Assembly: GCF_030347395.1 (NCBI RefSeq)
Contig: NZ_CP128170.1
Span: 2,604,001 to 2,668,000 of the forward strand
Length of the DNA stretch: 64,000 nt
Source of the DNA: Microbacterium sp. ET2
GTDB taxonomy: Bacteria; Actinomycetota; Actinomycetes; Actinomycetales; Microbacteriaceae
Direction of reading: 5' to 3'
This document shows, piece by piece, positions 51,242 to 60,644 of the stretch. The first letter of the stretch is position 1. The number at the start of each line of letters is the position of its first letter. Made by a program: the position numbers and the translations under genes. Under the pieces are notes generated by a model. It worked only from the letters and a program-made list of their open reading frames with translations. It did not search any database and had not been told where the DNA came from.

Positions 51242-54007
51242 GTGACCTCGCCGGCAGCGCTGCCCCCCGAAGGCCTTCCCGGACTCGATCCCCGGTTCTC
51301 ACGCCTCCTCGCCGTTCCCGGCCGGGGCGTGGACGAGCGGATGACGCGCACCTGGCACGTCCTGGACACCGGCCCCGAACTCGAAGCGCTCGGCGTGACG
51401 CCGCGAGGGACGATCCTCGCCGTGCACGGCAACCCGACCTGGTCGTACCTCTGGCGAAGTGTCGTCGCAGGCTCGTTCGCGGCCGCGGAGGCGGGTGAGC
51501 CCGCGTGGCGGGTCGTCGCCGTCGACCAGCTCGACATGGGCTTCTCCGAGCGCACCGACGTGCCGCGCCCGCTCGCGCAGCGCGTGCGCGACCTCGCCGC
51601 GCTCACCGACACCCTCGAGCTCACCGGCCCGGTCGTCACCCTCGGGCATGACTGGGGCGGAGTCATCTCGCTCGGGTGGGCGATCGACCACCCGGAGCTG
51701 CTTGCCGGGGTCTTGCTCCTCAACACCGCCGTGCACCATCCCGAGGGGGTGCCGATCCCCGCGCCACTGCGCGTCGCGGGAGCGCGCGGCATGCTCGCCG
51801 CGTCGACGGTGCAGACGACGGCGTTCCTCGACACCACCCTCGCGCTGGCCTCCCCGGCGCTGAGCCCCGAGGTGAAGGCGGCGTTCCGCGCGCCGTACGG
51901 CACCGCCGAGCGCCGCCGCGCCATCGGCGGATTCGTCGCCGACATCCCCGTCGACTCCCGCCATGAGAGCTTCGCCGAGCTGCAGCGGATCGCCGACGGC
52001 GTCAGCGGCCTGACGGTGCCCGCCCTGATGCTCTGGGGGCCTCGCGATCCGATCTTCGGCGACCGGTACCTCGACGACCTCGTCGACCGGATGCCGGGGG
52101 CCCACGTCCACCGTTTCGAAGGCGCCGGGCACCTCATCGCCGAGGATCGCGACTACGCCGGCGCGGTGCTCGCCTGGCTCGCCGAACCCCACAGATTCGC
52201 GCCAGACTCACACTTCTCCGGCGGAGAGGTGGGGAGTTCGCGCGATTCTGTGAACTTGGCGGAGGGCTCGGGTGCGGGCGCGACGAGTGTGGAAGCGCAG
52301 AGTGCCGCGGGCGGCGGGGTGGAGGCGCAGGGCGCCGGTGGCGCCGCCGGCGAGGCGGACGCCGCGGACTGGACGCCCCTCTGGGAGCGCCTCGACGCGC
52401 GTCGCGACGACGACGCGACCGCCGTCATCGAGATGGGCGCGACCGGCGCCACCCGCCGGGTGAGCTGGCGGGTGCTGGATGACCGCGTCCGCGCCCTCGC
52501 CGCGGGACTCGCCGCCCTCGGCGTGCGGCCGGGCGACCGCGTCTCCCTCCTCGTGCCTCCGGGCCCGAGCCTGACGGCGATCACCTACGCGTGCCTCCGC
52601 ATCGGGGCGGTCGTCGTCGTCGCCGACGCCGGACTCGGTTTGAAGGGACTCACCCGCGCGGTGCGCGGCGCCTGGCCCGACGTCGTCATCGGGGAACTCC
52701 CCGGCCTCGCCGCTGCGCGTGTGCTCGGCTGGCCCGGCGTCCGCATCTCCGTGCCGACCCTGCCATCTGTGACCGCCCGCGCCCTCGGCATCCGGCACAG
52801 CCTCGCCGACGTCACGCGCGCCGGCGCCGCCGCCGACCTCCCGCCGAGCCCCGGCCCGGACGACGCCGCCGCAATCCTCTTCACCTCCGGCTCGACCGGC
52901 CCGGCGAAGGGCGTCGCCTATACGCACCGGCAGCTCTCGGCTCTCCGCGACATCCTCGCCACTCACTTCGACGTGTCGCCGGACACCGGCCTCGTCACCG
53001 GCTTCGCCCCCTTCGCCCTCCTGGGGCCGGCGCTCGGGACGCTGTCGGTGACCCCCGACATGGACGTCTCGGCGCCCCGCACCCTCACCGCGACCGCGGT
53101 CGCCGCGGCGGTGCGCGCATCGCAGGCGCGCATCGTGTTCCTCTCACCGGCGGCGATCCTCAACGTCGTCGCCACTGCCGACGCCCTCACCGCCGAAGAC
53201 CGCGCGGCGCTCGGCGGCGTCGAGACGTTCCTCTCCACGGGCGCACCGATCAGCGAGGCCCTCCTCGCTGCCGCCGCGCGCATCATGCCGAACGCGACAG
53301 CGCACACCCCGTACGGCATGACCGAGTGCCTCCTCGTCACCGACATCACCCTCGACGGGATCCGCGCGGCAGCTGACGCCCCCGATGCCGGGGTCTGCGT
53401 CGGGACGCCGATCGGCGCCAACCGCGTCCGCATCAGCGCCCTCGACGCCGAAGGTCGCGCCGCCGGCACGCCGACCGAGAGCCCCGGCGTGCTCGGCGAG
53501 ATCCTCGTCTCGGCCCCGCACCTGAAGGACCACTACGACCGCCTCTGGCTCACCGACCGCGAGGCCGCCCGCGAGACGCCTGACGATGGTGCGCGCTGGC
53601 ACCGCACCGGCGACGTCGGACACCTCGACGCCGATGGGCGCCTCTGGGTCGAGGGGCGCGTGCCGCACGTCTTGGTCACCGCAGACGGACCGCTCGCCCC
53701 GGTCGGGCCGGAGCAGCAGGTCGAGCGTGTCGACGGCGTGCGCCGGGCGGCTGTGGTCGGGGTGGGCCCGCACGGACTTCGCCAGGCCGTCGCGGTGATC
53801 GAGACCGATCCGGGCGCGAAGAACCCGGGCCTGGCGACCCCCGAGCTCGCCGCCCGCATCCGTGCCGCGACCGACACGCCGCTGGTGGCTGTGCTCGCCG
53901 TGCCGGCGCTTCCCACCGACATCCGTCACAACTCCAAGATCGACCGCAGCCGCCTGTCGGGCTGGGCCGAGCGCCTCCTCGCCGGCGAGAGGCCGACGGC
54001 GCCGTGA
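51242..54007 (+). CDS. oleBC: OleBC fusion: beta-lactone decarboxylase-beta-lactone synthetase
   Basis: 921 residues. Residues 1-315 are an alpha/beta-hydrolase of the haloalkane-dehalogenase type: HGNPTWSYLWR, nucleophile Asp137 in LGHDWGG, and GAGHLIAEDRD with the catalytic His. This is OleB, which decarboxylates the beta-lactone to olefin. A low-complexity linker (about 317-380) contains an inverted-repeat element read in frame. Residues 380-921 are an AMP-forming ligase, with FTSGSTGPAKGVAYTH near 545-560, TPYGMTE and GRVPHVL, OleC, which makes the beta-lactone. OleBC fusions are known from Micrococcus-type olefin producers. GTG start; the stop overlaps oleD by 4 nt. Confidence 0.92.
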   Translation: MTSPAALPPEGLPGLDPRFSRLLAVPGRGVDERMTRTWHVLDTGPELEALGVTPRGTILAVHGNPTWSYLWRSVVAGSFAAAEAGEPAWRVVAVDQLDMGFSERTDVPRPLAQRVRDLAALTDTLELTGPVVTLGHDWGGVISLGWAIDHPELLAGVLLLNTAVHHPEGVPIPAPLRVAGARGMLAASTVQTTAFLDTTLALASPALSPEVKAAFRAPYGTAERRRAIGGFVADIPVDSRHESFAELQRIADGVSGLTVPALMLWGPRDPIFGDRYLDDLVDRMPGAHVHRFEGAGHLIAEDRDYAGAVLAWLAEPHRFAPDSHFSGGEVGSSRDSVNLAEGSGAGATSVEAQSAAGGGVEAQGAGGAAGEADAADWTPLWERLDARRDDDATAVIEMGATGATRRVSWRVLDDRVRALAAGLAALGVRPGDRVSLLVPPGPSLTAITYACLRIGAVVVVADAGLGLKGLTRAVRGAWPDVVIGELPGLAAARVLGWPGVRISVPTLPSVTARALGIRHSLADVTRAGAAADLPPSPGPDDAAAILFTSGSTGPAKGVAYTHRQLSALRDILATHFDVSPDTGLVTGFAPFALLGPALGTLSVTPDMDVSAPRTLTATAVAAAVRASQARIVFLSPAAILNVVATADALTAEDRAALGGVETFLSTGAPISEALLAAAARIMPNATAHTPYGMTECLLVTDITLDGIRAAADAPDAGVCVGTPIGANRVRISALDAEGRAAGTPTESPGVLGEILVSAPHLKDHYDRLWLTDREAARETPDDGARWHRTGDVGHLDADGRLWVEGRVPHVLVTADGPLAPVGPEQQVERVDGVRRAAVVGVGPHGLRQAVAVIETDPGAKNPGLATPELAARIRAATDTPLVAVLAVPALPTDIRHNSKIDRSRLSGWAERLLAGERPTAP
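52190..52252. repeat. Inverted repeat, family B copy 2, inside oleBC
   Basis: CACAGATTCGCGC (52190-52202) pairs with GCGCGATTCTGTG (52240-52252); inner dyad CTTCTCC-GGCGGAGAGG. It is 63 bp, exactly 21 codons, in frame in the OleB-OleC linker. Its ends resemble the intergenic copy at 33383-33445. Confidence 0.75.
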
Positions 54008-54984
54008 GGGTCCTGGTCACCGGGGCCTCCGGCTTCCTCGGCGGTGCCGTGGCGGCCGACCTCGTCGCCGCAGGACACGAGGTGCGCACCCTCCAGCGCC
54101 GCCCGTCCGGTGTCGCTGGAGCCGACGACATCCTGGGCTCGGTGACGAACGCGGATGCCGCGGCACGCGCGCTCGACGGCGTAGAGGGCGTCATCCACCT
54201 CGCCGCCAAGGTGTCGCTCGCGGGCGACCCGCGCGAGTTCGAGGCGGTGAACGTCGGCGGCACCCGCACGATCCTCGACGAGGCCGAACGTGCCGGGGTG
54301 TCACGGTTCGTCTTCGTCTCGTCGCCGTCGGTCGCCCACGCCGGAACGGCGCTCGCCGGGGTCGGGGCCGAGCCCGCGTCGCCCGAGCACGCGCGGGGCG
54401 ACTACGCCCGCACCAAGGCCATGGCCGAGCTCCTCGCCCTCTCGCGAGACACGGCTCGGATGCCGGTGGTGGCGATCCGGCCGCACCTGGTGTGGGGGCC
54501 GGGCGACCCGCAGCTGGTGGAACGCATCGTCGCGCGAGCGCGCGCCGGGCGGCTGCCGCTGCTGAACGGCGGCACCGCACTGATCGACTCCACCTACGTC
54601 GACAACGCCGCGACGGGTATCACCGCCGCCCTCGCCCGCGCCGAGCACGCGCACGGGCGCGCGTTCGTGCTGACCAACGGCGAGCCGCGCGCGGTCGGGG
54701 ATCTGCTCGCCGGCATCTGCCTCGCCGCGGGCGTCGCGCCGCCGCGCTGGAGCATTCCGGCCGGCGTCGCGCGCGCCGCCGGTTCGCTCGTCGAACGGAT
54801 CTGGGCGGTGCGGCCCGGTGAGGACGAGCCCCCGATGACCCGGTTCCTCGCCGAGCAGCTGTCCACCGCGCACTGGTTCGACCAGCGCGAGACCCGCGAG
54901 GCCCTCGCCTGGGCGCCCGCGGTCTCGATCGACGAGGGCCTCGCTCGCCTCGCCGATCACTACGGCGTCGCGCGCCGAAGCTAG
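54004..54984 (+). CDS. oleD: OleD: NADPH-dependent 2-alkyl-3-ketoacid reductase
   Basis: 326 residues, extended SDR fold. VLVTGASGFLGGAVAADLVAAG has the GxxGxxG motif; the catalytic YARTKAMAE (YxxxK) is near residue 137, and VVAIRPHLVWGPGD and DSTYVDNAATG are typical of the 3-beta-HSD/OleD group. In the pathway it reduces the OleA product before lactone closure. The cluster order A-BC-D is complete for olefin synthesis. Its last 4 bp overlap the convergent glycosyltransferase. Confidence 0.9.
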   Translation: MRVLVTGASGFLGGAVAADLVAAGHEVRTLQRRPSGVAGADDILGSVTNADAAARALDGVEGVIHLAAKVSLAGDPREFEAVNVGGTRTILDEAERAGVSRFVFVSSPSVAHAGTALAGVGAEPASPEHARGDYARTKAMAELLALSRDTARMPVVAIRPHLVWGPGDPQLVERIVARARAGRLPLLNGGTALIDSTYVDNAATGITAALARAEHAHGRAFVLTNGEPRAVGDLLAGICLAAGVAPPRWSIPAGVARAAGSLVERIWAVRPGEDEPPMTRFLAEQLSTAHWFDQRETREALAWAPAVSIDEGLARLADHYGVARRS

Positions 54985-56174
54985 GCCGCGAGCGGCACCC
55001 GCAGCGCGAGCGACTCGATCGCGAGGCGGTACTCGTCGATCATCCGCTCGCGCGACAGACGCGGCCGTGCCGCGAGCGCCAGGCGCCGGAAGGCCGGCCG
55101 CGCGGCGAGCACCCGGTCCCAGGCCCCGGCGATCTCGGTCGGGTCATGCGCGGTCACGACCCCGAACCCTTCGACGACACGGGCGGCGTCACCGACTGCG
55201 GTCGTGACGGGGGTCGCGCCCGAGGACGCGCCCTCGATGAGGCACAGCGGCGACGCCTCGCCGAAGGCGCTGGTGAGCGCGACGATGTCGGCGATGCGGT
55301 GGAGGGCCGGCATGTCGTCGCGAATCCCCAGCAGCTGGATTCGAGCGGATGCCGCGACCCCGGCCTCCGCGAACGCGGCACGCAGCGCAGGGTTCGCCGC
55401 CGACATCCCGGCCCCGCACATCAGGTAGTGCGTATCGGGTCGCCGCCGGGAGTGCGCGGCGACCGCGCGGAGGAAGAGTCCGGGGTTCTTCATCGCGTCG
55501 AACCGTGCGGCGAAGAGCACCACGGGTGCGTCGGCGGGGATTCCGAGTGATCGCCGGATCGCCGCGCGCTCGCGGGCCGTCCCCGGCCGGAACCGCTCCG
55601 TGTCGATGCCGTTCGTCACCACCTGTGACGCGACGGCTTCGCCGACGACCTCGCGGTAGGCGTCGCGGGTCGACTCCGCGCAGGAGATCGCCGCAGAGAC
55701 GAGTCCCGTCCGTGCCGCTTCGCCGAGCCAGTCGCGCGCGGCTCCTGCGTGCGACGGGTCGGAGCGGTGGAGGCAGACGGCGACCGGCACGTCGGGCATC
55801 ATCCCGCGCTCGCGGAGCGCGAGCAGCAGGCCCAGCGGCTGCTCCTTCAGCGACACGACGATGTCGGCCCGGGCGATCATCGCCGCCGCGCGGCGGAGGT
55901 GACGCGGGCCGAAGGTCTCGGGCCCGAGCGGCGCGTCGACCGCGGTGCGGCCGAGGCTTCGCACCTGCACGCCCGCCTCGACGAGGCGACGGCAGCGCGG
56001 GTCATCCCACATCACCTGCACGGTCGATTCGCGCCGCGCACGCACCGCGACCGAGAGCACGTGATGACTCTGCCCGCCGGCGTGCAGCCCCGCGACGACG
56101 TCGGTATGGAGCACCCGCGCCCCTCCGGCGAAGAACCCTTCGTACAGCGACAGAACCCGGAGGGGTGCGGTCAT
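54981..56174 (-). CDS. GT4 glycosyltransferase
   Basis: 397 residues, GT-B fold. RVLSLYEGFFAGGARVLHTDVVAGLHAGG forms the N-terminal domain start. CAESTRDAYREVVGEAVASQVVTNGIDTERFRPG, then VLFAARFDAMKNPGLFLRAV and FGEASPLCLIEGASSGATPV (E-x7-E type), form the donor domain. It is probably the last gene of the minus-strand operon from 62335. The start at 56174 has GAGAGG 8 nt upstream; ATG 56189 is an alternative. The sugar and acceptor are unknown. Confidence 0.83.
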   Translation of the reverse strand: MTAPLRVLSLYEGFFAGGARVLHTDVVAGLHAGGQSHHVLSVAVRARRESTVQVMWDDPRCRRLVEAGVQVRSLGRTAVDAPLGPETFGPRHLRRAAAMIARADIVVSLKEQPLGLLLALRERGMMPDVPVAVCLHRSDPSHAGAARDWLGEAARTGLVSAAISCAESTRDAYREVVGEAVASQVVTNGIDTERFRPGTARERAAIRRSLGIPADAPVVLFAARFDAMKNPGLFLRAVAAHSRRRPDTHYLMCGAGMSAANPALRAAFAEAGVAASARIQLLGIRDDMPALHRIADIVALTSAFGEASPLCLIEGASSGATPVTTAVGDAARVVEGFGVVTAHDPTEIAGAWDRVLAARPAFRRLALAARPRLSRERMIDEYRLAIESLALRVPLAA

Positions 56175-56216
56175 CGTGGCGCCTCTCATCGATCCGAGCC
56201 GTCAGACAACGGTTGG

Positions 56217-57320
56217 TCAATGCTCGGGTTTGGGCACCTCGAAGTCGATGAACGCAGAGCGTGGGGTGGGTGAACGACGGGTGACGGCTTCCAGCACCTG
56301 CTCTGCGGTGCGGGCGGTGTCGAGCCACGACGGGAGGGCCGCGCCCGCGGCGCGCGCGGCGCGCGTCATCCGCTCCCGATCCTCACGGTCGGCGAGCACG
56401 GAGCGGAGCGCGGCGGCGAAGGCCTCGGGGTCGGCGGGCGGCACGAGCACGCCGGCCCCGGTCGGCACCGTCTCGGGCACCGCGCCGGTGCGGCACGACA
56501 CGATCGGCACCCCCCACGCGAGGGCCTCGTCGAACACCAGGCCGTACCCCTCGTAGCGCGTGGCGAGGGCGAACAGCGACGCCTGCGACCAGAGGGCGTC
56601 GAGCTCGTCATTCCCGATACCGCCGGCGATCCGCACGCGGTCCGCGAGTTCGAGATCGTCGCGCAACGCCGGCAGCGAGGCGGAGAACTGCTGATCCCAC
56701 GGTGTCCCGACGATCTCGGCACGCCAGTCGAGGTCGGTCACCCGCGCGAGCGCGCGCAGCAGCACGTCGTGGCCCTTCCGGGGATGCTGGATGCCGACCG
56801 ACAGGATCAGGGGCGGCTCGCTCACCCGCCTGACCCCGCGCGCGGGATCGGTGCCGGGTCTGGCCACCGTGATCGCGCCGGGGTCGGCGCCGTACTCGTC
56901 GATGAGGATGCGCGCGGTGTGCGGGCTCGGAACGAGCACTGCGGCGGCGAGGCGCAGATTGTCGCGCTCGTTCGTGAAGAGGTACTCCCGCCGCTCCGGT
57001 GTCAGACCCTCCTCGTGGGCGAGCGGGTGATGGACCACCCCGACGATCGGCGCGCGCACCCGCGCGAGGGCTGCGGTCGGCATCGCGCCGAATACGAATC
57101 CGTCGAGGATGAGCGGGTGCCGCGGGTCGACCTGCAGCAGGGCCGCGACCGCGGCATCCGCCTCGGCTTCGGAAGGATCGGGGAAGGACCCCGTCAGCGG
57201 CACGTACGCGGTGTCGACACCGATCTCGCGCAGCCCGAGAAGCAGACGCTTCTCGTAGAGGTAGCCGCCGGTGACGGTGTCGAGGTCGCCGGGGATCGCG
57301 AACGCCGCCTGCACGCTCAC
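56217..57320 (-). CDS. GT4 glycosyltransferase
   Basis: 367 residues. FAIPGDLDTVTGGYLYEKRLLLGLREIG opens the acceptor domain. Conserved donor-domain blocks are VPSPHTARILIDEYGADPGAITVARPGTD, ILSVGIQHPRKGHDVLLRAL and YEGYGLVFDEALAWGVPIVS. It is a mannosyl/glucosyltransferase-like retaining enzyme by family. GTG at 57320 overlaps the permease stop by 4 nt, tying it to the ABC genes. The frame is open far upstream only because the permease gene is shifted. Confidence 0.85.
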   Translation of the reverse strand: MSVQAAFAIPGDLDTVTGGYLYEKRLLLGLREIGVDTAYVPLTGSFPDPSEAEADAAVAALLQVDPRHPLILDGFVFGAMPTAALARVRAPIVGVVHHPLAHEEGLTPERREYLFTNERDNLRLAAAVLVPSPHTARILIDEYGADPGAITVARPGTDPARGVRRVSEPPLILSVGIQHPRKGHDVLLRALARVTDLDWRAEIVGTPWDQQFSASLPALRDDLELADRVRIAGGIGNDELDALWSQASLFALATRYEGYGLVFDEALAWGVPIVSCRTGAVPETVPTGAGVLVPPADPEAFAAALRSVLADREDRERMTRAARAAGAALPSWLDTARTAEQVLEAVTRRSPTPRSAFIDFEVPKPEH

Positions 57321-58034
57321 GCCTGCTGCTCCGGGGCGTACACGCGCAGCACCCGTGACTCGATGGCACCGACCAGGGCGTATCCGAGGGCGGAGAGCGC
57401 GGTGACGGCGACCACCGCGACGGCGAGCAGGTCGTAGCCCGACTGCGAGGCGGCGAGGGCCATCGCCGCGCCCACGCCGGTGCCGATCGCGAGCCATTCC
57501 ACGACGGTGACGGCGAGCACCGCGGCCGGCACGCTCATGCGGGCGGCGGCGAAGAATGCGGGGAGCATGGCCGGGATCCGCACCCGCACCAGCTGCACGC
57601 GCGCCGGCGCGCCGTAGCTGCGCAGCACGTCGAGCGCCTGGCCGGGCGCCTGGCGGAGGCCCTCGAGGCACGCGATGAGGGTGGGGAAGAAGACCATGAG
57701 CGCGACGAGCGAGATCGCCCCCACCGGTCCGCGACCCAGGAGCAGGATGACGAGGGGCGCCGTGGTGACGATGGGAACGGCGCGCAGCGCGATGGCGATC
57801 GGCATCGACACGGTCGCCGCCCGCGGCGCGAGCGTCAAGGCGATGGCACCGACGGCCCCGACCGCGAGCCCGGCGAGATACCCGGCGATCGCGAGCACGG
57901 CGGTCTCGCCGAGGGCGGCGAAGAGGATGGCGCGCACCCCGCCGCCGTCGTCGACGCCGGCGAAGATCCGGATGACGTCGACCGGCGTCCGGGCGAAGAA
58001 CGGGCTGATGCCGGTGAGACTCGATCCCGCCCCA
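57317..58034 (-). CDS. ABC permease, second half (frameshifted gene)
   Basis: The second permease repeat, in a different frame from the first half. The segment AGSSLTGISPFFARTPVDVI runs from the shift point into FAALGETAVLAIAGYLAGLAVGAVGAIALTL. The coupling motif follows in LEGLRQAPGQALDVLRSYGAPARVQLVRVRIPAMLPAFFAAARMS. It ends YAPEQQA. An internal ATG at 57937 gives a 206-residue ORF, but the repeat begins before it. Confidence 0.75.
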
Positions 58035-58895
58035 CCAGAGCGCGACGATGACGACGATGAACGCGACGGCGGTGATCGCGGCGCTGCGCACCCGTTCCCG
58101 CCGCGGCAGGCGCGGCCGGGCCGGCGCGAGGATGAGCGGCGGCCGCTCGATGACGAAGCGCCGCCCGATCGCGCCGATCACGACGTACGCGACGACCGAG
58201 ACGACCGTGGCAACGGTGGCCAGCGCCCAGGTGAGCTGGATGTCGAGGTCGCGCGATGCGCGGATCGTCAGCACTCCGAGCCCGCTCTGCGCGCCGGTGA
58301 ACTCCCCCACCATCGCGCCGAGGAACGCGGCCGGGGCGGCGATCTGCAGCCCCGCGATCAGGTACGGCAGGCTGGCCCGGGCGCGCACGTACACCAGGGC
58401 CGCGCCGGCCCCGCGGCCGTAGCTGCGGACGAGGTCGAACCAGGTGGCGGGCGCCGCGCGCAGCCCCACGAGGAGCGGGATCATCGTGGTGTAGTACACC
58501 GCGAGGGCCGCGAGGACGACCTGCGGGCCGTCGCCCGGACCCAGGATGACGCGCAGCACCGGCCCGGTCGCGACGAGGGGCAGGCAGAAGACCACGAGCG
58601 CGACGGCGGTGACGACCCGCTCGGTCGCCGGGAGCAGGACGGCCAGGGCGGCCAGGGCGATCGCGGCGAGATTCCCGAGGACGAACCCCGCGAGGGCTGC
58701 CTGCCCGGTGACGAGGAGCGCCCGCCACAGCAGCCCCGCCTGGGTGACGAGGGCGAGAGCGACCTCGCTCGGCGCGGCGAGCACGAAGGCCGACGTGAGA
58801 AGGCGAGCCGCGATCTCCCACGCGACCAGCAGCAGGATGACCGCGATGGTGGTGTCGCGCCAGGCCCGGGCGCGTGTCGTGATGGCCGTCGTCAT
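58030..58895 (-). CDS. ABC permease, first half (frameshifted gene)
   Basis: About 288 residues: TIAVILLLVAWEIAARLLTSAF, six helices, and the coupling loop APATWFDLVRSYGRGAGAALVYVRARASLPYLIAGLQIAAP of SsuC/ThiX-type permeases. It runs to ALWWGG, where the CCCC run at 58030-58033 (GGGG on the coding strand) is one base short. Restoring one G links it to the second half, giving a fused double permease of about 525 residues. Its ATG overlaps the ATPase stop by 4 nt. Confidence 0.77.
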
Positions 58896-59632
58896 GCCGC
58901 CCGCGACCGCGAAAGCGCTTCGGTCACCGCGGCGACGACCCGGTCGAACCCCGCGGCGTCTTCCCGCGGCACGGCGATGTCGGCCACCACTCGCGCCGGG
59001 CGCGGACTCAGCACGACGATGCGATCGGCGATGCGCGCGGCCTCCGAGATGGAGTGGGTGACCAGCAGCGTCGTGGTGCCGCGCTCGCGCCAGAGCGGGG
59101 GGAGCTCGGCGATGAGGTCCTGCCGGGTGAGTTCGTCGACGGCGCCGAAAGGTTCGTCCAGGAGCAGGAGGCGCGGCTCGGTGATGAGTGCGCGGGCGAT
59201 GGCCGCCCGCTGGCGCATCCCGCCCGACAGCGCCGCGGGCCGTGCGTCACCGAAGCCGTCGAGACCGACGCGCGCGATCATGCGGTCGATCGCTGCTGCG
59301 TCGACCTCTCGGCGGGTGAGGGTGAGCGCGAGGGCGGCGTTCTGGCGCACGCTCCGCCAGGGGAGGAGCGAGGGGTCCTGGAACGCGACGGCCAGGTCGC
59401 CGCGCTCGGCGACGGCGTGCGGCGAGTCGCCGTCGATCGTGATCGAACCGGAGGTCGGGTCTTCGAGTCCGGCGATCATCCGCAGGAGCGTGGACTTGCC
59501 GCATCCCGATGGCCCCACGAGGGCGGTGGTCGAGCCGCCGGCGAAGGCCAGATCGAGCGGGGCGACCGCCTCGAGCCCTTCGGCGTAGACCTTCCCTGCG
59601 CCCTCGACGAGGACCCGGGGCTCAGCTGCCAT
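58892..59632 (-). CDS. ABC transporter ATPase, SsuB/TauB/ThiY-partner type
   Basis: 246 residues. Walker A VGPSGCGKSTLL, Q-loop FQDPSLLPWRSVRQNAAL, signature LSGGMRQRAAIARAL, Walker B LLLLDEPFGAVDELTR and H-loop VTHSISEAARIADR are all intact. The LLPWRSV Q-loop context is typical of importers for sulfonates, nitrate or thiamine precursors. The start at 59632 lies inside the 3' end of the substrate-binding protein gene (11-bp overlap). Confidence 0.92.
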   Translation of the reverse strand: MAAEPRVLVEGAGKVYAEGLEAVAPLDLAFAGGSTTALVGPSGCGKSTLLRMIAGLEDPTSGSITIDGDSPHAVAERGDLAVAFQDPSLLPWRSVRQNAALALTLTRREVDAAAIDRMIARVGLDGFGDARPAALSGGMRQRAAIARALITEPRLLLLDEPFGAVDELTRQDLIAELPPLWRERGTTTLLVTHSISEAARIADRIVVLSPRPARVVADIAVPREDAAGFDRVVAAVTEALSRSRAA

Positions 59633-60644
59633 GGACTTCTTCCAGCACCGACCGATCCCAGAGGTCTGCCGGAACGTCCTGTCCGAGCAGGGCGAGTGTC
59701 TCGCGGTTCTGCGCGACGGACTCATCCGTCCACCACCCGAACCCGTTCCCGTCGGTGACCTCGGAGAACATCAGCGGCACCTGCCGCTCGGCCTGCAGCT
59801 CCTGCGTCTCGAGGTCGAGACCTGCGTCGGGGAACATCTCCAGCGTGAGGGCGGCCGCGGCAGCGGTGTCGGCGCGGTACTCATCCCATCCGCGCACCTC
59901 GCCGCGCATGAGGGCGACCAGGTCGGCGCGCCGGCTCGCGAGGCTCTCCTCGGTGGCGATGTAGGTCTGCGAGTGCAGGGCGTAGCCGTAGTCGGCCATC
60001 AGCATGGTGACGCTCTCCACCCCCTGCACGGTCATCGCGACGGGCAGGTCGGTCTCCCAGCAGAGCAGGCAGTCCACTTCGTCGGCGAGGAGGGGCTGGG
60101 CCGAGTACTGCGTCGGCACCACCTCGATGCCGTCGACATCGACGTCGTTCAGGGTGCACAGCGTCTCGAGCACGGGGGTGTTCGCCAGGGCCATGCCGAT
60201 CCGCTTGCCGACGAGGTCGGCGGGTTCGTCGACCGGGTTCGCGGGGAGGGAGGCGATGACGAACGGGTTCTTCTGCATGGCGACGCCGATGATCTTGAAC
60301 GGCGCCCCCTCGGCGACCGCGGCGGCGGTGTAGTCGGCAGCTGAGATGCCGATGAGCGCCGACCCCGACACCACGGGGGGCTCGACGGGGGCGTTGGGGC
60401 CTCCCTGCAGGAGGGCGACGTCGAGGCCTTCGTACCAGCCGCGATCCTGCGCGATGTAGCTGCCGCCGAACTGCACCGAGTGCAGCCACGACAGTTGGAG
60501 GGATGCCGCGCGGGCCGCGTCTGCGCTGCCGAACAGCCCTCCGGGGCGTGTGCTCAAGCCGATACCGGCCGCTGCGATGCCGGCGACACCGACGATGCCG
60601 GCGCCGAGCAGGGTCCGCCGGGTGATGGTCTTGCGGTCTGTCAT
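59622..60644 (-). CDS. NMT1/THI5-like ABC substrate-binding protein with Tat signal
   Basis: 340 residues. KTITRRTLLGAGIVGVAGIAAAG is a twin-arginine signal. The mature part SLQLSWLHSVQFGGSYIAQDRGWYEGLDV is the NMT1/THI5-like fold start, as in binding proteins for thiamine pyrimidine precursor (HMP), nitrate or sulfonates. LLCWETDLPVAMT lies at the cleft. The ligand cannot be fixed from sequence. The start has GGAGA upstream; the ATG overlaps the stop of the upstream fusion gene by 4 nt. Confidence 0.86.
   Translation of the reverse strand: MTDRKTITRRTLLGAGIVGVAGIAAAGIGLSTRPGGLFGSADAARAASLQLSWLHSVQFGGSYIAQDRGWYEGLDVALLQGGPNAPVEPPVVSGSALIGISAADYTAAAVAEGAPFKIIGVAMQKNPFVIASLPANPVDEPADLVGKRIGMALANTPVLETLCTLNDVDVDGIEVVPTQYSAQPLLADEVDCLLCWETDLPVAMTVQGVESVTMLMADYGYALHSQTYIATEESLASRRADLVALMRGEVRGWDEYRADTAAAAALTLEMFPDAGLDLETQELQAERQVPLMFSEVTDGNGFGWWTDESVAQNRETLALLGQDVPADLWDRSVLEEVHGS

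Noticed and set aside
56217..58895. Single 892-residue permease-glycosyltransferase fusion
   Set aside because: The middle third is Arg-rich nonsense; it arises because the permease frameshift leaves the frame open into the glycosyltransferase.
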